DNA from: Paracoccaceae bacterium
Lineage (GTDB): Bacteria > Pseudomonadota > Alphaproteobacteria > Rhodobacterales > Rhodobacteraceae
Length of the DNA: 52,536 nt
Direction: 5' to 3'
NCBI GenBank assembly: GCA_022763485.1
Contig: JALEGX010000014.1
Coordinates: 1 to 52,536 of the forward strand
Shown: positions 1 through 8,425 of the stretch, one piece after another
Layout: the number at the start of each line of letters is the position of its first letter
Numbering within the stretch: position 1 is the stretch's first letter
Translations under genes and position numbers: made by a program
Notes under the pieces: generated by a model
The model's database searches: none
The model's input: only the letters and a program-made list of their open reading frames with translations
Told to the model about the DNA's origin: nothing

Positions 1-191
1 GCATGCTGAGCAAGTTGAAGAATGGCGAAACCTCCTTCCTTTTGGAATTTCCGGTCTGGTGGGCATACGCCGCCAGCCTTGTTGCAGCGCTCGTTGCCGC
101 CGTGGTCGGTATCTACATGGCCTGCATCCGTACTCTTGAATTCGTAACCGGCCGGATCCGCATCTGGGACGGCGTGGAGGCAGACCAGTGA
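1..191 (+). CDS. TRAP transporter small permease (DctQ type), C-terminal fragment
   Basis: The reading frame is open at the left edge of the window, so only the last 62 or so residues are seen. They hold one clear membrane segment (about residues 20-41, rich in Ala and Val) followed by a short polar tail. The stop codon overlaps the GTG start of the large permease by four bases, the usual DctQ-DctM coupling of TRAP transporters, and this is the main basis for the call. DctQ is the small membrane subunit that works with DctM and a periplasmic binding protein, which would be encoded upstream outside the window. Confidence 0.75.
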   Translation, partial: MLSKLKNGETSFLLEFPVWWAYAASLVAALVAAVVGIYMACIRTLEFVTGRIRIWDGVEADQ

Positions 192-1693
192 CTGCACTTG
201 AAATCGGAATCACTTCTTTCCCGGCCCTGATGATCCTGATCTTCCTTCGGGTTCCGATCGGTCTGGCCATGTTCCTGGTTGGTCTGGTGGGCCTGATCAT
301 CGTGACCGACGGAACGCAGGTGGCATTTGGCCGCTTGAAAAGCGAAACCTACTCGACCTTCTCGTCCTACTCGCTGACCATCGTTCCGATGTTCCTGCTG
401 ATGGGACATTTCGCGACGCTTGGCGGCATGTCCAACGCGCTGTTCAAGGCGGCCGAGGGCTTTCTGGGGCACCGCAGGGGCGGTGTGGCCATGGCCTCCA
501 TCGGGGCCTGCGCGGGCTTCGGGGCCATCTGTGGTTCCTCGCTGGCAACTGCGGCCACCATGGGGCGTGTGGCGCTGCCCGAACTGCGCCAATACGGTTA
601 TGCTGGCGGCTTTTCGACTGCGACGCTTGCGGCGGGTGGCACGCTGGGGATCCTGATCCCGCCGTCTGTGGTGCTGGTGATCTACGCGATCCTGACCGAA
701 CAGAATATCGCCAAACTGTTCCTTGCGGCATTCGTGCCGGGCATCCTGGCGGCGCTGGGCTATGTTCTGGCGATTTCGATCTATGTCCGTCTCTACCCCG
801 AAAGTGCAGGCACCCGCCCTGCGATCCCGTGGAGCGAACGTTTTGGTAACCTGGTCAAGGTCTGGCCCGTTCTGCTGGTCTTTGGTCTGGTTGTGGGCGG
901 CATCTACGCTGGCTGGTTCACCCCCACCGAGGGCGCGGCCGTGGGCGCATTTGGCACCGGGCTGATCGCTTGGCTGAACGGGGGGTTGGACCGTCCGAAC
1001 CTGGTTGACAGCTTCCTTGTGACCGCGCGGTCCACCGCGATGATCTTCTTCATCGTTCTGGGGGCCGGGTTCTATAACGGTTTCCTGGCCCTGACCCAGG
1101 TTCCGCAGGAACTGGCCGATTTCGTTGTCAGCCAGGGCTGGAGCCCCTGGATGGTGCTGGCGATGATCCTGGTCTTCTACCTGATCTTCGGCTGTCTGAT
1201 GGATTCGCTGTCGATGATCCTGCTGACCATCCCGATCTTCTATCCGGTGATCTCGGTCATGGATTTCGATCTGGTGAACCTGGCATCCTTGCAGGCCAGC
1301 GCTGCGCAGGACGTTCTGAACGCCGGTATTCCCGAAGGCATGGGGCAGGACATGCTCGCCTCGATCCGCGAAGCGATTGCAACCGGTTCCGAACTGACCC
1401 GTGAACAGATGAAAGAGCTGGGTATCCGCGTCACCCGTGGCATGGCCAACCGTCTGGAAACGGAATACGTGGCGATCTGGTTCGGTATTCTGGTGCTGAT
1501 CGTTGTCGAAGTGGGCCTGATCACGCCGCCGGTTGGGATGAACCTGTTCATCATCAACGCGATGGATCGCAAGACCCGTATGGTCGACACCTACAAGGCC
1601 GTCATGTTCTTCGTGACTTCGGATCTGATCCGGGTGGTCATCCTGGTTCTGTTCCCGATCATCACGCTGTTCCCCCTGATCCTGCTCAGATAA
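188..1693 (+). CDS. dctM: TRAP transporter large permease (DctM family)
   Basis: This 501-residue integral membrane protein has about a dozen hydrophobic segments and the DctM pattern. A Gly/Ala-rich CAGFGAICGSS stretch near residues 107-117 and the ITPPVGMNLFIINAM segment near residues 440-455 match the family, which drives Na+-coupled uptake of organic acids with DctQ and a binding protein. GTG is the likely start because it overlaps the dctQ stop. Between about residues 358 and 423 there is a hydrophilic insertion that ordinary DctM proteins of about 430 residues lack. The gene lies next to CoA ligases for aromatic acids, so an aromatic carboxylate is a plausible substrate, but that is inference from position. 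Confidence 0.9.
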   Translation: MTALEIGITSFPALMILIFLRVPIGLAMFLVGLVGLIIVTDGTQVAFGRLKSETYSTFSSYSLTIVPMFLLMGHFATLGGMSNALFKAAEGFLGHRRGGVAMASIGACAGFGAICGSSLATAATMGRVALPELRQYGYAGGFSTATLAAGGTLGILIPPSVVLVIYAILTEQNIAKLFLAAFVPGILAALGYVLAISIYVRLYPESAGTRPAIPWSERFGNLVKVWPVLLVFGLVVGGIYAGWFTPTEGAAVGAFGTGLIAWLNGGLDRPNLVDSFLVTARSTAMIFFIVLGAGFYNGFLALTQVPQELADFVVSQGWSPWMVLAMILVFYLIFGCLMDSLSMILLTIPIFYPVISVMDFDLVNLASLQASAAQDVLNAGIPEGMGQDMLASIREAIATGSELTREQMKELGIRVTRGMANRLETEYVAIWFGILVLIVVEVGLITPPVGMNLFIINAMDRKTRMVDTYKAVMFFVTSDLIRVVILVLFPIITLFPLILLR

Positions 1694-1726
1694 GAACGGC
1701 ACGTCATTCTTGACCCAAGGTCAGGA

Positions 1727-1767
1727 CCGCCTCCAACTGTTTCAAACGGTTGGGGGCGGATTGCTTT
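1727..1767 (+). terminator. Rho-independent terminator of the TRAP operon
   Basis: A 15-bp stem (1727-1741 with 1745-1759, two G-T wobbles) with a 3-base loop is followed by a T-rich tract. It lies 34 bases after the dctM stop and separates the transporter from the ligase gene that follows. Confidence 0.65.
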
Positions 1768-1789
1768 TCAGGACCATGTTTGGTGATCA

Positions 1790-1807
1790 CCTCCCGCCTC
1801 AGGGAGG
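1790..1807 (+). promoter_or_regulatory. Hairpin covering the ribosome binding site of the next gene
   Basis: CCTCCC (1790-1795) can pair with GGGAGG (1802-1807), which is part of the purine-rich ribosome binding site just before the ATG at 1815. A 10-bp palindrome GGTGATCACC (1782-1791) overlaps the left arm. The hairpin could limit translation or may be chance in GC-rich DNA. Confidence 0.35.
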
Positions 1808-1814
1808 AGGTCTT

Positions 1815-3608
1815 ATGCGCTATCGGACGCAGAAGGTGACGCGCGACGTCAGGGGGGATGGAACGATCCTCCTGCAATCCGGCTACCCGCTGGCACCAGT
1901 TTCGGACAGCACCAACGAATGGCTGGAGCGCTGGCATGCAGAACGTCCCGACTCGGTGTTTCTGGCTGAACGCGAGGGCGAGGGGTGGCGGCATCTGACC
2001 TATGGTCAGGCCCTGCCGCAGGTGCAGCAGCTGGCGGCCGGGCTTCTGGCCGAAGGGCTGGGCGCGGAGACACCCATCCTCATCCTGTCAGGCAATGGGA
2101 TTGATCACGGGCTTCTGGCCCTTGCGGCGCAATATGTGGGCATCCCTTTCGTGCCGGTGGCAGAACAGTATTCCCTGATCCCCGGTGCGCAGGCCCAGTT
2201 GCAGTATGTTCTGGAACTGATCGACCCGCGGCTGGTCTATGCTGTTGATGGCGGGACCTTCGCCTCTGCCCTGGCGCTGCCGCAGATGGCCGGGCGGCGC
2301 CATGTCGTGTCCCGAAATGCAACGGGCGACATGACAGAGCTGTCCCAGCTGATGCGCGCGCCGGGACCAGAGGTGGCTGCCGCGCGTGCATCGGTTGGTC
2401 CCGACACCGTGGCCAAGATCCTGATGACCTCAGGCTCTACCTCAAACCCGAAAGGGGTTGTCACCACGCAGCGCATGTTGTGCGCCAATCAGGCCCAGTA
2501 TGTGGGCGCGCTGCCGTTCATGGATCAGCGGCCACCGGTGTTGGTGGACTGGCTGCCGTGGAACCACGTGTTCGGTGGATCGAACAACTTCAACCAGGTG
2601 CTGTTCCATGGTGGCGCGCTCTATATCGATGATGGCAAGCCCGCGCCGCATCTGATCGGGCGCAGCTTTGAGAACCTTAAGCTGGTTTCCCCGACGATTG
2701 CCTATAACGTACCGGTCGGTTTCGCCCAGCTGCGCGATCGCATGCAGCAGGATGAGGAGCTGAAACAGGCGTATTTCCGCGATCTGGACATGTTGTTTTA
2801 TGCCGGGGCGTCCCTACCGCCGGATGTTTGGCAGGACCTGTCCCGCATGGCCAGAGAGGTGCGGGGGGCCGACGTGATGCTGACCACCTGCTGGGGCATG
2901 ACCGAAACAGCGCCGGCTTGCATCTTTCAGCATGAACCAAGCGCGGCCCCCGGCATGGTTGGTGCGCCGCTCCCGGGCGTCACGGTCAAGATGGTCCCGG
3001 ATGAAGGTGACCGTTATGAGATACGGGTCAAAGGGCCAAACATCCTGCCTCACTATTTCAAAGCTCCGGATAAGACGGCAGAGGCCTTTGACGACGAGGG
3101 CTTCTTTCTGACCGGCGATGCGATGACATTGGCCGACGCGGACAACCCCAATCGTGGTCTGAAGTTTTCTGGCAGGATTGCCGAGGATTTCAAGCTGGCA
3201 ACGGGCATTTGGGTGCGCGCCACCGACCTTCGGCTTGAGCTGCTTGCCGCGCTCAAACCCCTGGCGCTGGATGTGGTGATCACCGGTGACATGCGTAACG
3301 AGGTCGGGGTGTTGATCTTCCCGACACCTGCCACCGTGCCGGGGTTGCAGGATGCGGCGGGCTTCGCGGCGAACGCCGATCTGATGCAGGATATCGCAGA
3401 GCGGCTGCGCCGGTTTTCCGATCCGGGGCGCGGCAGTGCCAACCGGATTACGCGTGCGGCGATCCTGACGGAGCCGCCATCGATGGCGGAGGGCGAAGTG
3501 ACCGCCAAGGGCAATCTCAATTTCCGTAAAGTGCAGCTTCGTAGGCAGGATCTGGTCCAAAGGTTGTATGAAGGCTCGGGAACTCAGGGGCGGATCACAT
3601 TTGAATGA
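1815..3608 (+). CDS. fcs: Feruloyl-CoA synthase-type acyl-CoA ligase
   Basis: This 597-residue AMP-forming ligase has the P-loop-like MTSGSTSNPKG motif near residue 204, a WGMTETAPA adenylate-binding block near residue 362 and a GRIAEDFKLATGIWV segment near residue 452. That last segment and the overall layout resemble feruloyl-CoA synthases more than benzoate-CoA ligases. The family makes CoA thioesters of hydroxycinnamates in the cytoplasm. The ATG at 1815 follows a strong AGGGAGGAGG site, so a longer frame from a TTG at 1710, which runs through the terminator hairpin, is rejected. No enoyl-CoA hydratase/aldolase (Ech) gene is nearby, so the substrate may be a different ring acid that feeds the box pathway. 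Confidence 0.82.
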   Translation: MRYRTQKVTRDVRGDGTILLQSGYPLAPVSDSTNEWLERWHAERPDSVFLAEREGEGWRHLTYGQALPQVQQLAAGLLAEGLGAETPILILSGNGIDHGLLALAAQYVGIPFVPVAEQYSLIPGAQAQLQYVLELIDPRLVYAVDGGTFASALALPQMAGRRHVVSRNATGDMTELSQLMRAPGPEVAAARASVGPDTVAKILMTSGSTSNPKGVVTTQRMLCANQAQYVGALPFMDQRPPVLVDWLPWNHVFGGSNNFNQVLFHGGALYIDDGKPAPHLIGRSFENLKLVSPTIAYNVPVGFAQLRDRMQQDEELKQAYFRDLDMLFYAGASLPPDVWQDLSRMAREVRGADVMLTTCWGMTETAPACIFQHEPSAAPGMVGAPLPGVTVKMVPDEGDRYEIRVKGPNILPHYFKAPDKTAEAFDDEGFFLTGDAMTLADADNPNRGLKFSGRIAEDFKLATGIWVRATDLRLELLAALKPLALDVVITGDMRNEVGVLIFPTPATVPGLQDAAGFAANADLMQDIAERLRRFSDPGRGSANRITRAAILTEPPSMAEGEVTAKGNLNFRKVQLRRQDLVQRLYEGSGTQGRITFE

Positions 3609-3664
3609 TGCATGATATTGCATTTTGTTGTGGCAATATCTTGCATAAATGAGAATTGGGTGCA
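3609..3664. promoter_or_regulatory. Probable BoxR operator region before benzoate-CoA ligase
   Basis: TGCA-N6-TGCA lies at 3609-3622, and a near-perfect inverted copy, GGCAATATCTTGCA, at 3632-3645. A further TGCA is at 3661-3664. TGCA repeats with 6-base spacing are what I recall as the operator of BzdR/BoxR-type regulators. Similar elements occur before boxC and boxR in this window. The sequence starts right after the previous stop codon, so the promoter of the ligase operon is likely here. Confidence 0.6.
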
Positions 3665-3755
3665 TTATACCTGACCTAAGCGGGGAGAGATTCCGGGCCA
3701 TGTTGAGGAGCGGGCCCGACAAGAGGGAATCCGGACGCGTTCAGGGAGGAGCCAG

Positions 3756-5294
3756 ATGAATCCAGCTGAGAATGCAGCAAGCTACTTTGTTGATCGACAT
3801 ATTGATGAAGGGCGGGCGGACAAATGCGCCTTTCGCGAAGCGGCAGGCGAGAAACGCAGCCTGACATATGGCGCGCTGGCTGAGCGCAGCGGGCAGCTGT
3901 ATGGCGCGTTGGAGCGGGCAAATGTTCCGCGCGAAGCGCGCGCAGTCATGCTGGTTCTGGATCAGATCGAGTTTCCGGAAATCTTCTGGGGCTGCATCAA
4001 GGCGGGCGTGGTCCCGGTGCCGCTGAACACGCTGCTGGCCACGGATGTATATGAGCTGATCCTGCGGGACAGCCGTGCCACCGCGCTCTTTGTATCGCAT
4101 GAACTGTGGAGCGTCGTGGAACCCGCGGTCGCCCGCGTCGGGGACATTCGCACCGTTGTGGTGATCGGCGGACCCACACCGGATGGGGCGCAGAGCTATG
4201 AGGACTTCATGGCAGGGGCCCAACAGCGCCCGACCTGTGCAAGTTCCGAAGATGAAATTGCATTCTGGCTCTATTCCTCGGGATCGACGGGGCAGCCCAA
4301 GGGCGTGCGCCACGTGCATGGGGCGCTCAAGGCAACCGCGGACACCTATGGCGCGCAGGTGCTTGGGATTGCCGAGCAGGACGTCATCTTTTCCGCCGCA
4401 AAGCTGTTTTTCGCCTATGGGCTGGGCAATGGCATGACCTTCCCGATGTCCGTTGGGGCCACGACCGTGCTGTTCAACGGCCGCCCGACGCCGGACAGTG
4501 TTCTGGAGGTGGTGGCACAGGAAAAGCCCAGCATCTTCTGTGGGGTGCCCACACTCTACGCCGCGACGCTGGCGCATCTGGAGGCGAATGCAAAACCCGA
4601 TGTTAGCTTGCGCCGGTGCATTTCCGCGGGCGAGGCTTTGCCGTCGGATGTGGGTGCAGGGTGGCGCGGTCTTTGGGGGACCGACATTCTGGATGGGGTC
4701 GGATCCACCGAAATGCTGCATATCTTCCTGTCGAATGGACCGGGGGACGTCAGCTATGGCACCTCGGGCCGTGCTGTCCCTGGCTATGATCTGCGGCTGG
4801 TCGACGAAGACGGCGAAGATGTCGGGGCGGGCGAAATCGGTGAGCTGCTGGTGCGGGGCGCCTCCGCCGCCGATGGCTACTGGAACAAGCGCAGCAAGAG
4901 CCGCAGCACGTTTGAGGGCGAATGGACCCGAACCGGAGACAAATATGAGCGCGACGCGGAAGGGCGCTATGTCTACTGCGGGCGGACCGACGACATGTTC
5001 AAGGTCTCGGGCATCTGGGTGTCCCCCTTCGAAGTGGAGCAGGCGCTGATCGGGCATCCCGATGTAATGGAGGCGGCCGTTGTCCCGGCCCGCGACGCGC
5101 AGGACCTTGAGAAGCCCAAGGCCTTTGTCGTGTTGAAATCCGGTGAAGGGTCTGACGCCCTGGCCGTTGAGCTGAAGGATCTGGTCAAAGACCGGATCGG
5201 CAAATGGAAATATCCCCGTTGGATCGATTTCGTGGCTGACCTTCCGAAGACGGCCACAGGTAAAATCCAGCGTTTCAAGCTGAGGGACATGTAA
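3756..5294 (+). CDS. bclA: Benzoate-CoA ligase
   Basis: This 512-residue AMP-forming ligase activates benzoate to benzoyl-CoA, the entry step of the box pathway. It shows YSSGSTGQPKGV near residue 172, a VGSTEMLHIFLSN adenylate block near residue 313, GRTDDMFKVSGIWVSP near residue 408 and the C-terminal KTATGKIQRFKL segment that carries the catalytic lysine. The length and the SGIWVSPFEVE motif are typical of benzoate-CoA ligases. ATG follows GGGAGGAGCC. The next gene starts one base after the stop, so the ligase, hydrolase and DUF309 genes form one transcription unit. Control by BoxR is inferred from the TGCA elements upstream. Confidence 0.92.
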   Translation: MNPAENAASYFVDRHIDEGRADKCAFREAAGEKRSLTYGALAERSGQLYGALERANVPREARAVMLVLDQIEFPEIFWGCIKAGVVPVPLNTLLATDVYELILRDSRATALFVSHELWSVVEPAVARVGDIRTVVVIGGPTPDGAQSYEDFMAGAQQRPTCASSEDEIAFWLYSSGSTGQPKGVRHVHGALKATADTYGAQVLGIAEQDVIFSAAKLFFAYGLGNGMTFPMSVGATTVLFNGRPTPDSVLEVVAQEKPSIFCGVPTLYAATLAHLEANAKPDVSLRRCISAGEALPSDVGAGWRGLWGTDILDGVGSTEMLHIFLSNGPGDVSYGTSGRAVPGYDLRLVDEDGEDVGAGEIGELLVRGASAADGYWNKRSKSRSTFEGEWTRTGDKYERDAEGRYVYCGRTDDMFKVSGIWVSPFEVEQALIGHPDVMEAAVVPARDAQDLEKPKAFVVLKSGEGSDALAVELKDLVKDRIGKWKYPRWIDFVADLPKTATGKIQRFKLRDM

Positions 5295-6122
5295 ATGGGC
5301 GGCTTCGATTGGACGGATGGGGGATCGGGTATCCTGAACGTGTCCGGGGTTAACCTGGAATACGCCTGCTGGGGACCTGCCCCGGACCAGGCGCCGACCC
5401 TGGTGCTGTTGCACGAAGGGCTGGGTTGCGTTGCCCTCTGGCGGGAGTTTCCTGCCAAACTGGCACAGGCAACGGGGCTGGGTGTCTTTGCCTATTCGCG
5501 CAAGGGCTATGGCAAGTCTGATCCTGTCACGCTGCCACGTCCGCTGGATTTCATGGCACGGGAAGCGCAGGAGGTGGTTGGGCCACTTCTGGATGCGATC
5601 GGCCTGCGGCGAGGGGTGTTGCTGGGGCACTCCGATGGGGCGACGATCGCGGCGCAATATGGTGGCGGGGTGCAGGATCACCGTGTTCGGGGGCTGGTCC
5701 TGATGGCGCCGCATTTCTTTACCGAACCCGGTGGGCTGGCAGAGATTGCGCAGGTGCGTGATGTCTACGCTCAGGGGGATCTGAAGGCAAAGATGGGTCG
5801 GTATCACGATGATCCCGAGGGCGCGTTCCGTGGTTGGAACGAGGTCTGGCTGGATCCCGGTTTCAAGGCGTGGAACGTCGCCGACGTGATCGACTATTTC
5901 CGGGTGCCGGTTCTGGCAATCCAGGGGCACGGTGATCAATACGGGACCATGGCGCAGATCGATGTGATCGAAGAGCGCAGCTATGCCCCCGTTGAGCTTC
6001 TGAAGCTGGATGACTGTGGGCACGCCCCGCATCTGGAGCAATCGGAGCAGGTGCTTGCCGCAATTGCGGATTTTGTGGCCCGTCTTGTGCGGATCGAAGC
6101 GGCGGAGGTCATTCCCGCCTGA
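5295..6122 (+). CDS. Alpha/beta hydrolase in the box operon
   Basis: This 275-residue protein has the alpha/beta-hydrolase nucleophile elbow GHSDGA near residue 110 (Ser about 112), an acid in GHGDQYG near residue 213 and a histidine in DCGHAPHLEQ near residue 242. An oxyanion-hole type LLHEG lies near residue 38. The ATG directly follows the stop of the ligase gene. The substrate is not known. In this setting it could hydrolyse an ester or thioester of an aromatic acid, or a ring-fission product. It may also serve as an editing thioesterase. Homologues accompany some box clusters, but I cannot name a proven role. Confidence 0.75.
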   Translation: MGGFDWTDGGSGILNVSGVNLEYACWGPAPDQAPTLVLLHEGLGCVALWREFPAKLAQATGLGVFAYSRKGYGKSDPVTLPRPLDFMAREAQEVVGPLLDAIGLRRGVLLGHSDGATIAAQYGGGVQDHRVRGLVLMAPHFFTEPGGLAEIAQVRDVYAQGDLKAKMGRYHDDPEGAFRGWNEVWLDPGFKAWNVADVIDYFRVPVLAIQGHGDQYGTMAQIDVIEERSYAPVELLKLDDCGHAPHLEQSEQVLAAIADFVARLVRIEAAEVIPA

Positions 6123-6559
6123 TGCCGGAACGGTGGCCACACCTTCCGGATCATGCCTATGTCCCCGGGCGCACAGCGCGCCATCCTGACGGGTGGTTTG
6201 ATGTTTTGCGTGCAACTGCGCGCGCGGACATGTCGGTGGATCAGCTTATAGAAAGTGACGCCTGGCTTACCGGGATCGCCTATTTCGAGGGCGCGTTTTT
6301 CTGGGAGGCCCATGAGGTCTGGGAGGCGGTTTGGCTGGCCTTGCCCGAAGGCGATGAGCGCCGGTTCGTACAGGCTGCCATTCAGCTGGCAAACGCGGGA
6401 CTGAAGGCGCGCATGCAGCGCCCGAACGCCGTGGTGCGGTTGCTCCAGATCGTGTCGGCGCTTTCCGAAGATCTGCCCGATTCGTGTGAAGACCGCTTTG
6501 GCTTCCCGCTTCAGGCGCATTGGCAGCGATTGCATGAGGAGCTGGTGAATCTACCCTAA
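6122..6559 (+). CDS. DUF309 family protein
   Basis: This 145-residue protein carries the DUF309 signature FFWEAHEVWEAVW near residue 58 and a following QAAIQLANAGLK helix. DUF309 proteins are small, all-helical and of unknown function. The conserved His and Glu residues in the signature suggest ligand or metal binding, but this is not shown. The ATG overlaps the hydrolase stop by one base, so it is the third gene of the benzoate-CoA ligase unit. The box-specific promoter region follows immediately. Confidence 0.8.
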   Translation: MPERWPHLPDHAYVPGRTARHPDGWFDVLRATARADMSVDQLIESDAWLTGIAYFEGAFFWEAHEVWEAVWLALPEGDERRFVQAAIQLANAGLKARMQRPNAVVRLLQIVSALSEDLPDSCEDRFGFPLQAHWQRLHEELVNLP

Positions 6560-6571
6560 ATCCTCTAAAAG

Positions 6572-6649
6572 TGCATAATAATGCATAAGTTGGAGTTGGA
6601 TTGGGGTCTGATATGCGCATTATTATGCAAAACAAGCTTTACGTATGCA
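6572..6649. promoter_or_regulatory. Probable BoxR operator and promoter region before boxC
   Basis: TGCATAATAATGCA lies at 6572-6585 and an inverted copy, CGCATTATTATGCA, at 6616-6629. A single TGCA is at 6646-6649. The 6-base spacing matches the elements at 3609 and 12008. The 130-bp gap is clearly more AT-rich than its surroundings, as expected for a regulated promoter of the boxCBA operon. Confidence 0.6.
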
Positions 6650-6693
6650 CTATTTTGAACTAGCTTCACAGACAACCTAAACAGGAGCGTGCG

Positions 6694-8355
6694 ATGTCCA
6701 AAGTGATCGACTTTCAGACGGATCCTTCGAAATACCGCCACTGGCGCGTCGAGTATGATGGTGAGGTCGCCAATCTTTTCATGGACGTTGATGAAAAGGG
6801 TGGCCTGTTCGATGGCTATGAGCTGAAGCTCAATTCCTATGATCTTGGTGTGGACATCGAACTGGCGGATGTTGTGCAGCGGATGCGTTTCGAACATCCC
6901 GAAGTGAAGGTCGTTGTCATGCAGTCGGCCAAGGACAAGGTGTTCTGCGCTGGCGCCAACATCCGTATGCTGGGCGGCGCAAGCCACGCGCACAAGGTGA
7001 ATTTCTGCAAGTTCACCAATGAGACCCGCAACACCTTTGAGGCGGCAGAAGCCGACTCCGGTCAGAAATATGTGGCCGCAGTCAAAGGGGCCTGTGCCGG
7101 AGGCGGGTATGAGCTGGCCCTGGCCTGCAACCACATCATGCTGACCAATGATTCCAGCTCCTCTGTGGCGTTGCCGGAGGTTCCGTTGCTGGCGGTTCTG
7201 CCGGGCACTGGGGGGCTGACCCGGGTCACGGACAAACGCAAGGTCCGTCGCGATCTGGCCGATGTCTTCTGTTCGATCGAGGAAGGCGTCAAAGGACAGC
7301 GCGCCGCCGATTGGAAGCTGGTGGATGAGGTGATCCCGAATTCCAAATTTGATGAAACGGTTCAGCAGCGCGCGCGGGAGTTTGCGGCGGCGTCTTCCAA
7401 GCCGTCCGATTTGACCGGCATTCAGCTGACGCCCCTGCAGCGCAGCTTTGATGACGATGGCTCGGTGACCTATTCCACGGTTGAGGTGGAACTGGACCGT
7501 GACAACGGCAGGGCGTTCATCACTGTTAAAGGCCCGGAAGAGGGGGCGCCGGCCAATGCCGATGCCCTGCAGGCCCAGGGTGATCAGGCGTGGATCCTGC
7601 GGGCGGCGCGGGAACTGGATGATGCCATCCTGCATCTGCGCCTGAATGAGCGTGAGCTTGGTCTGATCGTGTTGCGGACGCAGGGGGATCCCGAGCGGGT
7701 TCTGGAACACGAAAAACTGCTGCTGGACAATGCCGACCATTGGCTGGCGAATGAGGTGCTCAAGTACTGGAAGCGCGTTCTGAAACGGGTCGATATGACC
7801 TCACGCTCGCTGGTCGCGCTGGTGGAGCACGGGTCCTGCTTTGCCGGTCCACTTGCCGAGCTGCTGTGGGCGGTCGACCGGTCCTACATGATGCTTGAAG
7901 AGTTCGAGGGCGACAATCGCCCGTTGGCCACCGTTTCCCTGAGCGCCAGCAATTTCGGAACTTACCCGATGGGCAATGACCTGAGCCGTCTGGCAACGCG
8001 TTTCCTGGGTGATCCGGATGCGGTTGAGGGGCTGAAGGACCGTATCGGCGACGCGATCGAAGCGGATGAGGCCGAAGAGCTGGGTCTGGTGACCTATGCC
8101 TTTGATGACATCGACTGGGAGGATGAGGTTCGCATCTTCATGGAAGAGCGCGCCAGCTTCTCACCCGATGCGATGACCGGGATGGAAGCCAACCTGCGGT
8201 TTGCTGGTCCCGAAACGATGGAAACCCGGATCTTCGGGCGTCTGACCGCCTGGCAGAACTGGATTTTCCAGCGCCCGAATGCGGTGGGCGAAAGCGGCGC
8301 GTTGCAGCGCTACGGCACCGGCATCCGCGGCGAATACAACATGGAACGAGTGTAA
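6694..8355 (+). CDS. boxC: Benzoyl-CoA-dihydrodiol lyase (2,3-epoxybenzoyl-CoA dihydrolase) BoxC
   Basis: This 553-residue enzyme of the crotonase superfamily opens the ring of 2,3-epoxybenzoyl-CoA to 3,4-dehydroadipyl-CoA semialdehyde and formate. The oxyanion-hole motif VFCAGANIRMLGG is near residue 84 and GACAGGGYELALACNH near residue 133. A second crotonase-like half (about residues 300-480) gives the extended length typical of BoxC. ATG at 6694 follows CAGGAGCG. It is the first gene of boxC-boxB-small protein-boxA. Confidence 0.95.
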   Translation: MSKVIDFQTDPSKYRHWRVEYDGEVANLFMDVDEKGGLFDGYELKLNSYDLGVDIELADVVQRMRFEHPEVKVVVMQSAKDKVFCAGANIRMLGGASHAHKVNFCKFTNETRNTFEAAEADSGQKYVAAVKGACAGGGYELALACNHIMLTNDSSSSVALPEVPLLAVLPGTGGLTRVTDKRKVRRDLADVFCSIEEGVKGQRAADWKLVDEVIPNSKFDETVQQRAREFAAASSKPSDLTGIQLTPLQRSFDDDGSVTYSTVEVELDRDNGRAFITVKGPEEGAPANADALQAQGDQAWILRAARELDDAILHLRLNERELGLIVLRTQGDPERVLEHEKLLLDNADHWLANEVLKYWKRVLKRVDMTSRSLVALVEHGSCFAGPLAELLWAVDRSYMMLEEFEGDNRPLATVSLSASNFGTYPMGNDLSRLATRFLGDPDAVEGLKDRIGDAIEADEAEELGLVTYAFDDIDWEDEVRIFMEERASFSPDAMTGMEANLRFAGPETMETRIFGRLTAWQNWIFQRPNAVGESGALQRYGTGIRGEYNMERV

Positions 8356-8425
8356 GACGAAGGGATTTTCCGAAGGGAAATCGGGTGGAAAACCTGACCA
8401 AGGTTTTCGGGCATGGAGGACAAGA

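Noticed and set aside
1710-1814. Upstream TTG start for the feruloyl-CoA synthase-type gene
   Set aside because: This extension runs through the terminator hairpin and has no family resemblance; the ATG at 1815 has a strong ribosome binding site.
3741-6215. Long minus-strand open frame (824 codons) and a similar one at 113-1702
   Set aside because: Both mirror well-supported plus-strand genes, and their composition is that of antisense GC-rich DNA.
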